From NCBI GenBank assembly GCA_019044685.2, contig JAGTXX020000016.1, positions 62,001-126,000 on the forward strand: a DNA stretch of 64,000 bases, read 5' to 3'. Every line of letters starts with the position of its first letter. The first letter of the stretch is position 1. This document shows positions 46,409 through 59,413 of this stretch, piece after piece. The notes under the pieces were generated by a model. That model saw only the letters and a list, made by a program, of their open reading frames with translations. It made no database searches and was not told the DNA's origin. The translations under genes and the position numbers were made by a program. The stretch is from Nannochloris sp. 'desiccata'. Its lineage: Eukaryota; Chlorophyta; Trebouxiophyceae; Chlorellales; Chlorellaceae.

Positions 46409-47941
46409 AAACAAAAAAGAATAGTTTTCTCTCGAGCTGACCCTTGGGGCTCTCTCTCTCTCCGCTCTGGTATTAAATAATCTACTTTATTTTTCTACGA
46501 TTGATACTATCTTGGTAAGTAGGTAGTAATAGTATAATAAATCTCTACTTTGTCTTGTAATGCAAACAAAAACACAAATTTCTATTAGAACTACTTTAAA
46601 AACCCTCTACTTATGTATTTATTACTTGTTTTAGCAGCTGGCCGCCAGCTCAAGCACAGCCCTTGAACTGTGTTCATGCATGGAAGGCCCAGTTTATCTT
46701 TATACAATGCCCCAAATGAGCATTTTCTTGTCCAAATGTACTTTAAAATTGAGTCAGACCATTGAAATTTGGTGAAAAGTGTTGTTTTTGAAGCTTAATT
46801 CAATCCACCGCCATGGAACCAGGTGGCGGCAGACACCTGGCCAAGACTTAAACAAGCTTCTCTCCCCGCCACAAAGACCTCTTCTTCCAAAATGAGACAG
46901 GCCAACTGGCTCGTTAAAGCTTTTAACTTGCTAATTTTATTTAAATAGAGGCAGATTGATTGATTGTTACAGCGTTTTTTAATCTCCCACCGTGGTTTCA
47001 TCACTCAGAACCGCAGGGCGATCAGATAGCGGTCTATGCTCAAGCGCGAACAAAACTTTGGCCGAAAAAAAATAGTCCAAGACTAACCTACTACCAATAC
47101 TTTGGACTCCTTATGCTCGGAATGGGGTCGGCCACCAATGAAAATGGATACTGGGAGGGGAGGGGGGGCGCTGGGAGGGGTGGGTGGTGAGTGGATTAAG
47201 TAGAGGTTTTTTTGAAGACAGTGGAATGGTATGCGCTGAAGAGCCTGTTTTGTTCTTTTCTGCTCTCATGTAACCTATTAACGAAAGGGGAAGCTAGTTT
47301 AATGTGAAGAAGTCGCATCGTGTCTGTAGTGCCTGAAGCATGAAGCAGGCGGTGTGCCAAGTTCTTGGACGACCCGTAGCTAATACCGGTGCTGCGCCTG
47401 CAATCACCAGCTCGGCCACCGAATACATTATTGTTTAAAGCAAGTGGTTACAATAGCATCTGTGCAACTATAGTGCCAGAATCCGTGAATCCCTTACACT
47501 TCTGAGTGGTGGTGGAATCCCCGAGGTGGCCTCCTTTTCAGCAATAATTTCGCGCTAGCTCCAAAAACAGAAGTAAGACCCCTCCCTATTGCTGTCGCTG
47601 GTTAAAGCACAAATGCCGAATTACTGTCTCCAACGCTGAGCACAAGTAAAACACCAATGCTGTTCCCAACCAAGGCACAATCTAGGATTAGGAAGATGGA
47701 AAGTCAAGAGTTGTTTACTATTCCCAAGGCTCCTAGGAGCGTGTTAAGGCGAACTTCGGCAAACACGCGACAAGGAAAAGAAAGTGCGTATGTTAAATAA
47801 CTACATTGGTGGCAATTAACCGTGTTGCATGCACCCGCCTTATCGCTCTATTTCATTTCTATAGTAGCTGTAAATTATACACAGAGTGCTACATCGTGGT
47901 TTGAGAAGCAAAATAGACTCCATTTTCAACCTTGAAAAAAA
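46409..47941. other. Largest gene-free stretch, 1,533 bp
   Basis: No supported gene on either strand. It contains an imperfect inverted repeat at about 46820-46842 (ccaggtg...cacctgg) and a G-run cluster at 47152-47188. An RNA gene cannot be excluded. Confidence 0.4.
47152..47188 (+). repeat. G-run cluster (G-quadruplex candidate)
   Basis: Six runs of three to seven G in 37 bp, separated by 1-4 bases, fit the G3+N1-7 pattern. Confidence 0.6.
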
Positions 47942-48967
47942 ATGCACAAAATGCACCCTACTATTCTGGCCAGTCTTCTAGCTCTCGTTCTTCTGCATCC
48001 ACACCACTATGCTCTTGCTCACGTTCCTTTCTTTGAGCCTCAATTATTTGACGCGTCCCCACAGAGCGACTGGACTATGGAGTCTCCTTTCCTCATTCCC
48101 ATAGATGCCTCTTCAGGGTTTTCTTCTTCTCTAAACAACTCACGCGCAATCACTTCCGTTCTTGGGCTGACTCCTGAAGATACCTACGACGTGGCCATGT
48201 TTGAAATCGCTGAGAATTCGCCTTCGGTGGCTTCGGAGCAAATTATTATCGGTCTGCAGGCTCTGGCTCCCAACTGCTCTTCTGATGCTCCCCTGTCTTC
48301 AGCTGCGTTCTACCCTTCTCTCGCCTTACTTGGCCCTTCTACCGACCCAAATTTTGCCACAGAACTCGACGTTTCAACCTTGGAAACACTCCCTTTCCCT
48401 ATGCCAGAGAATTATGGGGCGATCATCAGAGCTCAACCTCGCGTCTCCATGGATCAACGAAGTATCTATTCTGCAGGCCCTTTTAATTCGTACCTTCTTC
48501 CTTCTCCAGTCACTCCAGACTGTATTATCAGCGAAGAAAGCTTCACGAACTGTGCCAATGGCATTGCAGCACAGACTTCTGTAATAACTGATATAAAATT
48601 AACCACTCCCGGAAAATATTATATTGTCTGGTGGGATCCTGATTCTTCAGCTACTACAGACACCACTGCTCCTTCTATGGAAATGCCACCTATCCCTCCT
48701 TTTCTTCAATCTGTAAATAATGATGGGAGCAGCAGTGAGGGTGGGTATATTCCTCTTGTTGAAGGTGGACTCTTAAGTCGACCTGGGTTACCTCGGCAAG
48801 TAACAATTTCATTTGGAGTGGCGGAAGAGCCAACGCAACGGGAACAGCAATTGCAAATGGAAGTGATGACTGGACAGAAAGTGCCTGCGTTTAATCCGTG
48901 TACTGGAGCGTTTATTGCCCCGCCTGTGTTTGTGGAAGGAGCAGCAGAAGATCCTAATTTAGAGTAG
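47942..48967 (+). CDS. Secreted protein of unknown function
   Basis: Single exon, 341 aa. A signal peptide (TILASLLALVLLHPHHYALA) precedes a region with HVPFFEP, repeated Ser/Pro-rich segments and beta-strand-like blocks (KYYIVWWDPDSS, RQVTISFGVAEEP). Cysteines are few and paired (NCSSD, PDC, NCAN, NPC). No family is recognised; it may be a wall or surface protein. The gene is followed immediately by a long GT microsatellite. Confidence 0.65.
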   Translation: MHKMHPTILASLLALVLLHPHHYALAHVPFFEPQLFDASPQSDWTMESPFLIPIDASSGFSSSLNNSRAITSVLGLTPEDTYDVAMFEIAENSPSVASEQIIIGLQALAPNCSSDAPLSSAAFYPSLALLGPSTDPNFATELDVSTLETLPFPMPENYGAIIRAQPRVSMDQRSIYSAGPFNSYLLPSPVTPDCIISEESFTNCANGIAAQTSVITDIKLTTPGKYYIVWWDPDSSATTDTTAPSMEMPPIPPFLQSVNNDGSSSEGGYIPLVEGGLLSRPGLPRQVTISFGVAEEPTQREQQLQMEVMTGQKVPAFNPCTGAFIAPPVFVEGAAEDPNLE

Positions 48968-48976
48968 GAGGGAGAG

Positions 48977-49452
<476 letters not shown>

Positions 49453-52267
49453 CTACCGCCCCTGCTGTTTTTGTATAATCTCTTTTACTCGAGGATCTTC
49501 ACTATTCAATCCAGGCGGTACTGCAGTGACCCCCCATCGAGGTCCTGGAGCAACTCTCCCATCACCCCCTTGTGCAGTCCATTCACCATGTCTTTTTGAA
49601 CCTAAAAATTTATTAGGATCTAACTCACGGCCTTGCACTGTATCTGCGACGTTGTTGAGTCGTTCTCTGCCGTAATCTAAACTGGCGCCTCGAGGACCGA
49701 AGGCAGCTTGATCTATTTTTGCAGGAGCCCCACCGCCGCCGCCACCACCTCTTGCTGCTGCTGCTTTACCAGCTGTATTGATTTCTGTATAGCCCTGTTT
49801 TAGAACATTGATATTAGCAGTAGCTGCGGTGCGAAGTGCAGTTCGTGCTGCAGCTTCAGCTGCAGCAGCTTCCACTTCAGCTTCTAGTAGTTGTCGTAAA
49901 CGTTGGCACCCCTCTGATGTTGGATCTAACAGACCATCTGGAGCAGACTCGCTGATTGTTTCAAGCTCTTCTTCTAATAAAGCTAATGCTTTTCCTGGAT
50001 TCACCTCTTCTACTGCTATTGCTGCTGCTACTGCTGCTGCAGTAGTAGTAGGAATAGCAGCACCTTCTCCTCCTCCTCCTCCTCCTCCTCTTGACGGCAG
50101 CAGCATTTTTTCCACACCATCGGTACCAGTAGATTTAAATAAAAGATTAGAACAAGGCAGAGTTTGCACACTTCCATGTATAGTATTGCCAGCACCACCA
50201 ATAGCAATAGTATTAGTTAATACAGGGTCTGTTGAATGCAACGCCTCCAACGTCGCCGCTGCCGCTGCAGCATCGACACTTAGCGTCTCTCCAAGGCCAG
50301 GACCATCAAATGACAGCACCCTCATATTAGCACTCAAAATATCACTGCCAGTTGTACTTGCAACAGCAACTGAAGCACTAACTGAAATATTCTCATTTTC
50401 TTTTATAACCACATCACCGTCACGGTCATTGTCTTCCTTGTCTTCCATCTCGGCGTCTTCTCCACCAACAGTGACAGCACATCCTTCTCTAGCAACAGAT
50501 ACGGTATTCTCTCGCATGGTCGCATTAGAATTGCCATCAGCAGCAGGAACGTTATTAAAATCTGCTGCTATAGTAATACCTCCATCACTACTAATATTTA
50601 GCTCTTTTCTGATAGCAGCAAAGAACTCATGTGCAAGCGCTTCTTCACACGCAGCTCTACCATTAGGATCAAAATCCAATAATCGTGTTAATAAATGAAT
50701 AGCTACCTCTCCTGCTGGTTTAAATCGACGATAGAGAGTTGGTGCTTTGCCAGGAAGTCGCTCTAAATATCGCCGCCATTCTTGCATCTCCACTGCAGCA
50801 GCGTCCCTCCAACTAGGTGTCCCCACAACATCAAATAATGCTTGCAATTCTCGACGAGTACCTGCACATTCAGGTCTGCCAAAGGTCTCTCCTGTCTCTG
50901 GTGTTTTAGGAAAGCAGTGGAGAGCGAATAAAGGCGCTACTGCTAAATTTGGATTGGACGCAGAGCCTATATATGCCACACGCTGTAGTAATTCACCAAA
51001 AATACATCCAATACCCCACATATCTAGAGCAGAAGAGTACCCACCACGTGACATGACAACTTCCGGTGCTCGGTAGCATGGGGTAGCGACCACACGAGTT
51101 AATGGAGCTTTAAAACCACGTCCATGGCTTGATTTAGAATGTGACATAGTCATTACTAACCCCTGGTTTTGGTTTTGTTGTTGTCTTTGTAGAAATTGTT
51201 GTCTTTCTTTTTCTAACTTTTGTTGACTTTGACCAACGCTATTGTCATTATTCCAGGTAGAAAGATCTTCATCAGATGCAGCAGGAACAATTCCAATACT
51301 GTCCATATCTGTACTCCTTTCCCCTAAGTCTGCATAGAGATCTTCAGTTTGCATTGCTTCATCCATCTGTTTGAAAGAACGTTCAGCAGCAGATAAAGGA
51401 GCAGGACGCAAACGCTGTTGCTCTTTGTTTTTGTTGTCTTGCCCCTCTTGCTGTTGCTGCTGGTCATTATTTGGCTTGGTATTGTTTCCACGAAAGGCAC
51501 TAGCAACACCACCGTTTCCATAGATGTCTCTTCTAAAAACAGGATTATTCTCTCTTTCTAATTCGTACAACAAAGCTGACCTGGCGCTCCCAAAATCTCC
51601 AAGCTTAACTACCCTTACTCCGTTTTCCCAATGAATAAAAGCATTCTGTGATTTGATATCTCTATGCCATATGTGTAAAGAATGCATATATTGTACAGCT
51701 TGGAGTAATTGCCATAACACGGAGGTTACTTCTGCTGGGGCGAGTTGGCCACGCATGTGGAAAAAGTCTCCCCCGTCTGCAAATTCCATTGCAATGTAAA
51801 GATCAATAGAACAATTAACTAACCGTCCATCAACCATACGGCATTGACCGGTGGTAGATGGCCTTAGGAAGCAGTCACGCAGGCCTATTAAGTTTGGATG
51901 GGCAGTGCGACGGAGAATAGAAATCTCTCTTAAAACTCTTTTGCCACCTTCGGCGGAATGAAGGACGTCGCCAATTCGTTTTAATGCGACACGTTCTCCA
52001 GTGATGGTATCTATAGCAAGGCAGACGCAAGAAAATGAACCATATCCAAGGACCTTTTGGAGCTTGTACCGTTGTCCCACCTGTGGAAGATTTTATAATT
52101 TTAAATTTAATAAAGGCAGCGAGCGGGATTGAGAAAATAATATTCATGGAAGTTGTTCCACTTACCTTCCATTCTGTAGTTCCTATGCTCTGGAGCGTTG
52201 TACCAGGCTCCGGAGAAACAAAGTAGAGCCCAGATTCATAAGGGCTGGCCAAAATAGCAGGGTCCAT
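49453..52267 (-). CDS. CMGC-like Ser/Thr protein kinase with long insert and tail
   Basis: Exons 52267-52166 and 52080-49453 (85-nt intron, GTAAGT...TCCACAG, phase 0) give 909 aa. Kinase parts: Gly loop VLGYGSFSCV, VALKRI, the catalytic HRDIKSQN, DFGSA, then an insert of roughly 150 residues rich in Gln/Asn before TPCYRAPEVVMSRGGY and DMWGIGCIFGELL. The later RRELQALFDVVGTPSWRD and LLDFDPNGRAACEEALAHEFF are MAPK/CDK-like. No TxY motif is seen at the usual place. The C-terminal ~400 residues are low-complexity with an Ala-rich coiled coil. A MAPK-type subfamily is plausible but unproven. The start is the first in-frame ATG (MDPAIL). Confidence 0.75.
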
Positions 52268-52697
52268 AGCTGTTTGCGAAACCCTCTGAACAGAATTGAG
52301 ACTACAATTGATCTCAGTAGGGTTACCCAACCATAATTCGCTAGTTCCTAGCCTATTTATATCGACACTATCGACTTGAAAAAAATATTTAAGAATAGCT
52401 AGGGTGGTTGAGAAAGTTGTCTGGAATCAAAAGTGGAGCCCATTTTTTGCCGAATCCATCATGAAACGACATGGCAATCCATAACGAGCTCCCGTCAAAA
52501 AACTGAATGTCGAATTGAATGTTTGTAGAGTCGATAATATAAAATTGAAGCAAGCATGCGTGGTCAGCTCGCTCCATAGTGGATTCAAATAATTAGTTTA
52601 ATTTATCCTTCAGAAAACAAACGTGTGAGTTTAAAAGCATTTCTGGGTGATCAAAGGCCAGGTTTTACATATATAGAAGCAGCGTTATATTTCTTAC
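52268..52697. other. Divergent intergenic region with a short minus-strand frame
   Basis: 430 bp. A 62-codon ATG-started frame (52577-52389, minus) has a protein-like composition (IQFDIQFFDGSSLWIAMS) and could be a small gene or upstream ORF of the kinase, but support is weak. Confidence 0.3.
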
Positions 52698-54363
52698 ATG
52701 AAGCAAGCTTTGAGGGCTTTCCGCTTGGGTGGTAGCCCCCAAAATGAACAATCGAGGGCAGACTCTCCTAGCGCTGAATGCCGTCCTCCAGGCGGCCCTG
52801 CTAGAACCGAGTCCGCAGGATCTATAGAACCGGAGCGAGCTAGGCAAGAGAACGCTATTCAGCGCGCATCTTCGTCTCCTGAAGCAGAACAGTAAGTTTT
52901 TTTCAACCTACCTCTCCCCCAACAGCGGGCGTGCGCTCTTTCTCTACTTATAAACTCCCCCCTTTTTCTTTACCTGCAGAGAACCACCTACACTTGAGGT
53001 AGAAACCATCACAGCATCATCTCATGCAGTCATCGTAGAACCACCTCAACCTCAGTCTCAACCACAACCACCACAAAATGACCAACGTACCCTGCCATCT
53101 TCAGAGAACAACATGGGAATTGAAGGTCTCCCTGATGTCCCTCCATCGTTTGTCTGCCCAGTCGCAATGGAACTCATGTCTGACCCCGTCATTCTAGCAA
53201 CTGGCCACACCTATGATAGACGCAGTATCGAACGATGGCTCGCTCAAGGCCATAAAACATGCCCTGTCACAGGTATGCGATTACGCCACATGGAGCTCAC
53301 CCCTAATTTCGCTTTAAGAAATGCAATTGCAGAGTGGGCTTCAACTCGAGGAGTGGCTGTCCCTGTGCGAGAAGCTGCTCCAACTCCAGAACCGGCATTT
53401 AATTGGGATAATGGACGTCAGGGGAATATATTACACGGTCATGAAGAAATTATATGGGCTTTAGAGGTCAGAGCAGGGACGTTGTTCACCGCCTCTGCTG
53501 ATAAGACTGTCCGTGCTTGGGATATAGGAACAAAACGATGTACCCATGTATTAGAAGATCACACTCGACCCGTACTTTCTTTAGCATCGACAGATTCGTA
53601 TTTATTTAGTGGGTCGTACGATTACACTATCCGAGTTTGGGATTTACAAACTATGCAACGAGTGAAATTGCTGACTGGACATACAGATGCGGTGCGTGCT
53701 TTGGTAGTTACCAATGGACGTTTATTTTCAGGGTCATACGATGGGACCGTGTGTGCCTGGGATTTAGAGACCTTAGAATGTCTAGCTACGTTGTCTGGAC
53801 ACGGAGGACCAGTTCGATCATTGACGACCTGCGGTGGAAGAGTGTTCTCAGGCTCTTATGATAAATCAGTTCGTGTTTGGGATGCAGAGAGTTTACGTTG
53901 TTTAGGAATCCTGAAAGGTCACGCAGGAGCTGTTCGTGCGCTTGCTGCGTCTGGTACGACGGTTTTCAGCGGATCTGACGATACAACAATTAGAGCATGG
54001 GATGCACGGTCACTCAGATGTTTGGGCACTTTGGAAGGACATGAGGATAATGTCCGTGTATTAGTGACAAATAACGGGATGGTGTATAGTGGATCATGGG
54101 ATAAGACTGTACGAGTATGGGATGCAGTAACTTTGACATGTGCTCAGGTGTTAGAAGGCCATTCTGAAGCGGTATTAGCCTTGGCAGTTGGTGACCAATT
54201 TTTAGCATCCGGTAGTTACGATACAAATTTGAGATTTTGGGATGTGGCGACCTGGAGATGTGTGAGGAGGTGTGAGGGCCATGCTGATGCAGTACGAGTG
54301 CTGGCTGCGTCTGGTGGCAAGGTCTTTTCGGGGTCGTATGATGGTAGTGTAGGTATTTGGTAA
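52698..54363 (+). CDS. U-box E3 ubiquitin ligase with eight WD40 repeats
   Basis: Exons 52698-52891 and 52980-54363 (88-nt intron, GTAAGT...CCTGCAG, phase 2) give 525 aa. After a Ser/Pro/Gln-rich N-terminus, residues ~117-190 are a U-box: PPSFVCPVAMELMSDPVIL, GHTYDRRSIERWL, TCPVTGMRL, LTPNFALRNAI. From ~213 to the end there are eight WD40 units, each with GH near the start and an SGSxDxTxRxWD-like end. The protein stops at the last strand (VGIW). Repeat style is like TRAF7/myosin-kinase beta-propellers. Plant U-boxes usually carry ARM repeats; PRP19 has U-box and WD40 but with a different order and a coiled coil, so this is not PRP19. Confidence 0.85.
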
Positions 54364-54780
54364 ATTTAGAACAAAATAAAAAAATGTTAGAAAGGCGGAA
54401 AATGGCGCCGGTTTTTATATTGATTATGATGGCCAGATTAGTTCCCTGCCTGACGCCAGGGTACTGAGCTTTATTAATTAATTACTTAACGAATGTAGTA
54501 GGATTTGTACCTCTTTTGTGTTTATGCCTTTATACCTATTGCCCTCTCTGACGTTCTGTCTGTTGTGCGTTTGCGTTTTTTTTCCATTTGCGTATTTTCT
54601 TTTCTCCTTGTGTATAGCTTGTGAGCTGCTAATCACTATGTTACAATTATTGTTACCTATCATGTAAATTTGAAGTTTTTGACGATAGTGCGAGATGGAC
54701 TGTTCAGGCCAACGTTTGTGTCGCAATTTATAAACTTAATCAAGAGATGAATTGATCCAAAGGGAAAAGCGAAAAAGCAA
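54364..54780. other. Intergenic, 417 bp
   Basis: No gene seen; T-rich plus strand near 54570-54610. Confidence 0.4.
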
Positions 54781-57544
54781 ATGCTGCAACCTGGCAGCTG
54801 GGCATCTGCGCTTAAAAAAAACTTGAAGTCGCAGTCGAGTGCTAAACAAAGGACCCAGGATACAGCAAACGCTGACCTCGGATCTACTCAAGATGCCATC
54901 CTCTGTGTGAGCAGCAATTTTGGCAAGAGTGCTCAACCAACAGGAGCAGAACCAAACTCTAAAGCCGCAGCACGCCAAAAACTTCTCACTGAAGCTCTGA
55001 AAAGCCGTGCAAATGCTGTTACAGGTAAGATACGAGTTTAAAGAAGTGTTATATATTGACCCTTTTTGGGAAAACTTTAGAGCTTATTTTCTTCCCGCTT
55101 TTTGAATTAATTGCTATGCAGGCGAACGACATTGCCTAGGCTGTGGGCGTAGTTTTTATGATCTTTCTCGATTTGCGCAGCATATTCTAGACAAACATGG
55201 TGGCATCAATTCTTCTGAGCCAGTAACTCCCTATTATCAAAATGTTACAAACGGCGGTAATGGTGGTGGCATGGACACCGATGGAGCTCACAGCGCTTTC
55301 CCAAGTCTTGTATCAAATGAAATCAAGCTATTCAAACTTGGAGATGTTGCAGTAGTAAGAACGCATGCTGCTACATCCAAGCCTCTTGAACCTCCAAATA
55401 GAAAAGTACATCGAACAGCAACTACCGCGGCTGGGACCGCCAATGCTGGCACTTCCAGCCAACGTCGTCGAAAACCCGATCCTACTGCATTTCAAGCCCC
55501 TGAAGGTACACATGCTAAATGTAAGAAACGCCCCTCTCGTTTAAAACGCATCTATCGTCGAACAAAAGCTGAAGCAGCTGTGCAACACTGGCTCAGCGTG
55601 CTCAGCGCTATTGAAGAAGCATTACAAATTGTTGGGGAGCTGCACGGTGCTATTACTAATGAAATGCAAGCTTTGCAACAAAGAGAAGAGGAAAGATTTT
55701 CTGCAGATCCAGCTCAGGAAGAAAATAATCGTAGAAATGTCAGTTTTGCTCAGGCCCTACGAGAGGGGAGCAGTGCTAAAGAACTACATAGTAATGGAGG
55801 CGGAGGTGTGTTTGCACCATCAGTGCAGCTTCAGTTACTGCAAGAACAAGTCAGATTGACTTGCGAAAGAGTCGAACAGCTGGGAAGCATTCACGCTACA
55901 GCAAGAGCGAATTTAGTTAAAAGTCAAGAGCAGCTTTTAACTGCGCAGGGAGGTCGTGGTGGTGGTAAAGCATCTTTACTAAGGATACGTACCAGTGAGG
56001 CAACAAAAGAAACGCCTGATGCGATTGCCACAGTGAACACAGATGGAGCTGTAGAGACCACACTCGCAGAATCGCCTTTACAAAGAGGCCGGGCATTGCA
56101 CTCGGGAAATGCTCTACGACCACCTCCCCCCTCTCCTGTTGTTCCTTCTTCCAATGCAGTAGAGAAACTGAAGCAGCCTGTCGTCAAAAGCACAGCTACG
56201 TCTATCCAAGAGAGTCTAGATAATGGAAGCAGCGCAAGCACCAGCTCAAGTCGTACTTCTAGTAGCTCCAGCAGTACAAGTTCCAGTAGTAGTGGAAGTG
56301 ATTTTGGACTCCAATGGGGTGACACCCTGCGTACTTGGGCCACTAATGTTGGAGTAGATGCTTGCACCTCTCTGCAGCAACAACAAAGACAGCAGACGCA
56401 AGAGAAGCAGCATGAGGGTGTAAGGGAAGAGCTTGCCAGAAAAAAGGTTGTGGTAGAGCGAGCAATAATCAAAACAGAGGTGAATATCGTCTCAAGTAAG
56501 TTAATCAAGGTAGATGATGAAGTTGCTGTGCCTTTACCTGCCACTGCTATTGCTACCACAACCACAACCGCCAGTGCCACTCGTCTGGCAGATACAACAC
56601 CTCTACCCACAGCAACAGATGCTGTGGGTAGCTGGCTGGAAGGCACAGAAACCGCTGACACTACACTGATAGAAACACTATCACCATCATGTTCTATTAC
56701 ATCTCTAGATCAAATTAATCTGGATGAAACACAGGCTGCTCCTGGCCTCGCCTTGCCGCTGAGTCTTGCCATAACCCCATCTATTCCTGCCTCGGCTTCT
56801 CCTCCGTTCCACTGTGATGTGTGCAACATAACTGCAAGTGGTCTTAAACCGTGGCAAGATCATCTTTCAAGCCGTCGCCATGCTTCAAAAGTCGCTCAAC
56901 AAGCAGCACATAACACCTCTCAACAACAGCAACAAAAACAACAACCTGATTTTTCTGTCAAATCCACTGCCCCTAATCTCCCAAGTAATAACAAGTGTTA
57001 TATTGGGCCTAATGCTGACGTGGAACCTTACGTCACTCACATAATCACCCCTGAACTTAATGTCGCAACCACTGCACTGCTAAAGCAACTCTTAGAATGG
57101 CAAGAAAGGACTCGGCGCCTTGACCCGGTCAACTTTAAAAGAAAACGAAGACTGGTCTCTGGAATGAGAGAGGTAGAAAAATCAGTGAAAATGAGTAAAG
57201 CAAAATTGTTAATCGTAGCCCCGAATATAGGACCTGTCCCTACTACTACAACTACTGAGAGTGATGCTACAAGTCACGATAAAAACAATGACCCCCTGTC
57301 GCCTCTTTTTCATCCCACTGTATTAACATACCCTATTCAGGCAGCATTAGATATGGCCAAAGAACGCAAAATTCCTATTGTATTTGCATTAACCAGGCAA
57401 CGTATGGGCAAGATCCTAGGTGCTAGAAAGACTGCCAGTGCATTTGTTGTTTTAGATGCCTCGGGTGCCGAACAGTTGCTCACCAAAGTGCTGGAGATAT
57501 CCGCTTCTGCTAATGGCATTGGAGGTGGTAGCGCTGCTACCTAG
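54781..57544 (+). CDS. SECISBP2: SECIS-binding protein 2-like (L7Ae domain) with zinc fingers
   Basis: Exons 54781-55024 and 55122-57544 (97-nt intron, GTAAGA...ATGCAG, phase 1) give 888 aa. A C2H2-type finger (CLGCGRSFYDLSRFAQHILDKH, ~85-107) and a U1-type finger (FHCDVCNITASGL...H, ~644-670) flank a long low-complexity region. The C-terminal part is the SBP2 core: LLKQLLEWQERTRRLDPVNF and KRRLVSGMREVEKSVKM (~735-770), LLIVAPNI, then IPIVFALTRQRMGKILG and a FVVLDASGAEQLL strand-helix. The match is to SECISBP2/SECISBP2L, which bind the SECIS hairpin and K-turn and recruit EFSec to decode UGA as selenocysteine. RPL30-like or other L7Ae proteins lack the upstream block. Confidence 0.78.
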
Positions 57545-57793
57545 TTTTACACGCTTTTTCATTAAAGTAAGTTTACAGAATGAGTCTACAGAATGAGATC
57601 AATGCAATAGAGAATGCATTTTGAATCACTCGGGAAAATTTATGTAATACATTTTAATATTAACAGTCTGTCTCACGAATCCAATTTTAGAAATGTTCAA
57701 AAGAAGATTATACATTACTAGTACCCTCTAGCTATTTGACCTATTGCAGTTTCTAGTCTACTGGCTCTAGCTCGGCTAAGCCTTGGCTACATA

Positions 57794-59413
57794 TTAGTTG
57801 AGCCTGTAAAACTCATCGGAAATCGTCTCTGTATTCACTTTCCCTAAACTCCATTCATGTGCCCATGCTTTAATTGTCACCATCTCTGTTGCATACGGAC
57901 TCGTTATCTTCTTTTTTGAAGAGACTAAGCTATAGTTGCCAGGGTCTAAATATCTTGGATAAGATATCCATAAGAAATATTCTTTTTTAGGGTCGAGGCC
58001 ACGAAGGCTGCCTTTGCACTTAAATCCTTCACAGACCTTTGTGCCATTTACTTTAAACTTGGTAGGTGGGATGCAGGTAGTCTTGGTTTTATCCATTGGA
58101 TCATATTTGCAATCGAGGCCCAGATAGAAATCTTCAGGTTCTTCAGCGAAAAAGACGGTTAACGGAGTTTTCTCCTTTGAAGAAGGACTTTGTGCAGCGC
58201 CAGTTCTTGGGTCATATTCAACTACTTTTTTGCCAACAGCTACTTCATAGTCGATACCAGTCACGGCAGTTATAAAATACGTTCTATAATCTACTTGAAA
58301 GTAAGGGTCCCAGCCGGATAGATCAGTCAACGAGTATTCCGTTGGCCCAAAAACGATTTGATCGTCAACAAGATTCTTTCCCATCAACTCCTCTTTGGTG
58401 TTGCTATTTTGTGAGGATGGGGCTGGTTTTAGCTTTGCTGCTGCTACTCTATCTAGCTCTTCAGGGCTGCATCGTTTCCACTGCTGCACCAGGTCAACAT
58501 ACATTCTTTTATTCGGAGTTAACTCGCGTCTTGTACGGAGCTGATTAAGCCGTTCAGGGTCAATAACGAAAAAGTTAACGTACAGAGAATTATCGATAAA
58601 TCGTTGATCGAGTGCATACCCTACAGGTGGTACCAATTTCACAGTACAATTTCTTCTACCAGCGCCAGGAAGGATCGTACACCCTTCAGTCATGGTCTCT
58701 CGGCGATGGTCCGACATATCGACTGCACTACCACTACCAAACCCAGCCATATATGGTCCTCCTTGTAAAGAGAGATATGCACCATACTTGTTAATAGAAT
58801 TCTCTGGTAAAACTGCAGTGATGGATAATCGACACAAGCTTCCACGAAAATTCAGTTGCCCAGGACCTCGTGCATATTTCTCTTGAACAGCATTTGTACC
58901 CCATGAATGGATGCGTATGGTTTCTAATAGGCGTTGAGTTTGCATATGGTGCCACGCACACGAAGGGCGACTCTTTCCTGAATAATTCTCATTACTGTAC
59001 CCCTCGCCTCCATATCTTTCTAAACAAATCGTGCTGTTGGTGAAAAGGTGGCACTTGAGTGCTGGTTCACGACGTCCGCTACGTGCGTAGGTATATCCAC
59101 CACTTCTAATGGCTCTGTAGAAGGGGGATGAGAGGGAAAAAGAGAGAATCTGGGGTTAGGGATGAAGGAATTACACATTTTTTTTTGTCAGGTTGGGCGG
59201 GCGGGCGAATGCAAAGAGGTGGTTGACAAGGCAGTGAAAACTTGTGGGCATAGAGGATGAGAAATACGATGAACGGTGCACTGAACACGGCAAGTATACG
59301 CATAGTGATGCATATGGGGTGGTTACTTACCTGCATATTGGCGGTTCAGCAAACACTCCTAATTGAGCATCACCCAAAATTAACGCGATCACCAAGGCAA
59401 TAAGCTGCCCCAT
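57794..59413 (-). CDS. Secreted glycoprotein of unknown function
   Basis: Exons 59413-59331 and 59114-57794 (216-nt intron, GTAAGT...TCTACAG, phase 2) give 467 aa. A signal peptide (MGQLIALVIALILGDAQLGV) leads into a Cys-containing N-terminal part (ICRAIRSGGYTYAR, LKCHLFTNSTICLE) with NxS/T sites (NST, NYS, NGT), followed by beta-rich blocks (FFVIDPERLN, QVDYRTYFIT) and a paired-cysteine segment (DCKY, TTCIPP, VCEGFKCKG). It resembles no family I know. Probably extracellular or vacuolar. Confidence 0.65.

Noticed and set aside
46795..47190. Short frames in the largest gap as genes
   Set aside because: No protein-like pattern, no splice partners and no neighbours to support them.
49808..50698. 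A 296-codon plus-strand frame
   Set aside because: It lies opposite the Ala/Gly-rich C-terminal tail of the kinase gene and has only low-complexity sequence.
55924..56661. A 245-codon minus-strand frame
   Set aside because: It is antisense to the Ser/Thr/Gln-rich middle of the SBP2-like gene and shows no domain.
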